Below are positions 63,603 to 64,000 of a stretch of 64,000 bases of DNA, in pieces. The position numbers and the translations under genes are program-made. Origin of the DNA: Prevotella melaninogenica (GTDB lineage Bacteria > Bacteroidota > Bacteroidia > Bacteroidales > Bacteroidaceae); the NCBI RefSeq assembly GCF_003609775.1, contig NZ_AP018050.1:558001-622000 (forward strand), read 5' to 3'. A model generated the notes under the pieces. It had not been told where the DNA came from and made no database searches. It saw nothing but the letters and a program-made list of their open reading frames with translations. Within the stretch, counting starts at the first letter, position 1; every line of letters begins with the position of its first letter.

Positions 63603-64000
63603 ATGTCATTATTATTGCCAGATAGTGGCTTACTCTTTTGGATGACCCTCGTCTTTCTGGTGGTCTTCGGCATCTTGTGGAAGTGGGGTTTCCCATCAAT
63701 CATCAAGATGGTGAACGAGCGCAAGGAATATATTGACGAGAGTCTTGCAAAGGCAGAGGAAGCCAACTTGAGGCTTGCCAACATTCAGAAACAAGGTGAG
63801 GAGCTGCTTATGGAGGCACGTGAGAAACAGGCGCAAATCCTTAGGGAGGCGTCTGAGACACGTGAAACCATAGTCGGTCAGGCACAGGAGAAGGCACGCG
63901 AAGAGAGTGCTCGTATCCTTTCTGAAGCCAAGGCAGAGATTGAAAGTCAGAAGCAGGCTGCCATCCGTGACATCCGTTCGCAGGTTGCAGAGCTTTCTGT
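63603..64000 (+). CDS. atpF: F1Fo ATP synthase subunit b, 5' part (continues past window)
   Basis: Open frame from ATG 63603 to the window edge, 132 codons visible. One N-terminal membrane helix (SGLLFWMTLVFLVVFGILWKWGF, in parts) and then a long highly charged helix (NERKEYIDESLAKAEEANLRL, EKAREESARILSEAKAEIES in pieces), the classic b-subunit stalk. It starts 55 bp after atpE. The delta, alpha and gamma genes should follow outside the window. Confidence 0.95.
   Translation, partial: MSLLLPDSGLLFWMTLVFLVVFGILWKWGFPSIIKMVNERKEYIDESLAKAEEANLRLANIQKQGEELLMEAREKQAQILREASETRETIVGQAQEKAREESARILSEAKAEIESQKQAAIRDIRSQVAELS

Overview
The window comes from a member of the Bacteroidota, most likely a Prevotella-like (Bacteroidales) genome. 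The evidence is: SusC/SusD pairs, many lipoproteins, exported proteins with type IX secretion (T9SS) C-terminal domains, Bacteroidota promoters (TTTG, about 20 bp, TAnnTTTG), a short epsilon subunit in the ATP synthase, and intergenic regions full of short dispersed repeats. Genus is an inference from style; no 16S gene is present.

Layout. 1-3003: end of a SusC gene and its SusD partner. 3291-4778 (-): two paralogous small lipoproteins. 5127-8524: rarA, a D-2-hydroxyacid dehydrogenase and a TRIC-like membrane protein, separated by MITE-like GC-rich elements. 8640-9198: tRNA-Arg(ACG) and a probable small RNA on the opposite strand. 9555-12552 (-): an orphan RteC-like protein, then a fimbrillin-like lipoprotein preceded by a small peptide gene. 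13954-30581: the centre of the window, a polysaccharide utilisation locus made of SusC, SusD and three large secreted GH85-type endo-beta-N-acetylglucosaminidase paralogues. This suggests deglycosylation of host N-glycoproteins at the cell surface. 30804-35995: a HutD/Ves-like protein, a small CTD-like secreted protein, an ECF sigma factor with two envelope companions, and a GHL10 glycosidase. 36085-42092: glycan-assembly cluster (four glycosyltransferases and a Wzx-type flippase). 42787-47507 (-): a duplicated operon of an uncharacterised membrane protein plus repeat lipoprotein. 48125-52352: a TonB-dependent receptor with a small Cys/His protein and a His-motif lipoprotein, possibly for a metal. 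53088-58019: TetR regulator, frameshifted TonB-dependent receptor and beta-propeller lipoprotein, bracketed by inverted repeats. 58664-64000: pfkA and the start of the F1Fo ATP synthase operon (atpD, atpC, small membrane protein, atpB, atpE, atpF).

Two themes stand out. First, the outer-membrane import economy: four TonB-dependent receptors, each with its own surface lipoprotein, plus T9SS-exported glycosidases that would release glycans for import. Second, the noncoding space is unusually structured. At least four repeat families are dispersed between genes: a ~210 bp family built on AAAAGGGCGTTA units (8 long copies), GC-rich terminal-inverted-repeat elements (one supplies the stop codon of rarA), ~240 bp tandem units with dyad symmetry, and a ~155-200 bp inverted repeat bracketing the TetR/receptor cassette. 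The best candidates for something undescribed are that bracketed cassette, the duplicated membrane/lipoprotein operons, the small LLAGS peptide upstream of the fimbrillin, and the repeat families themselves.
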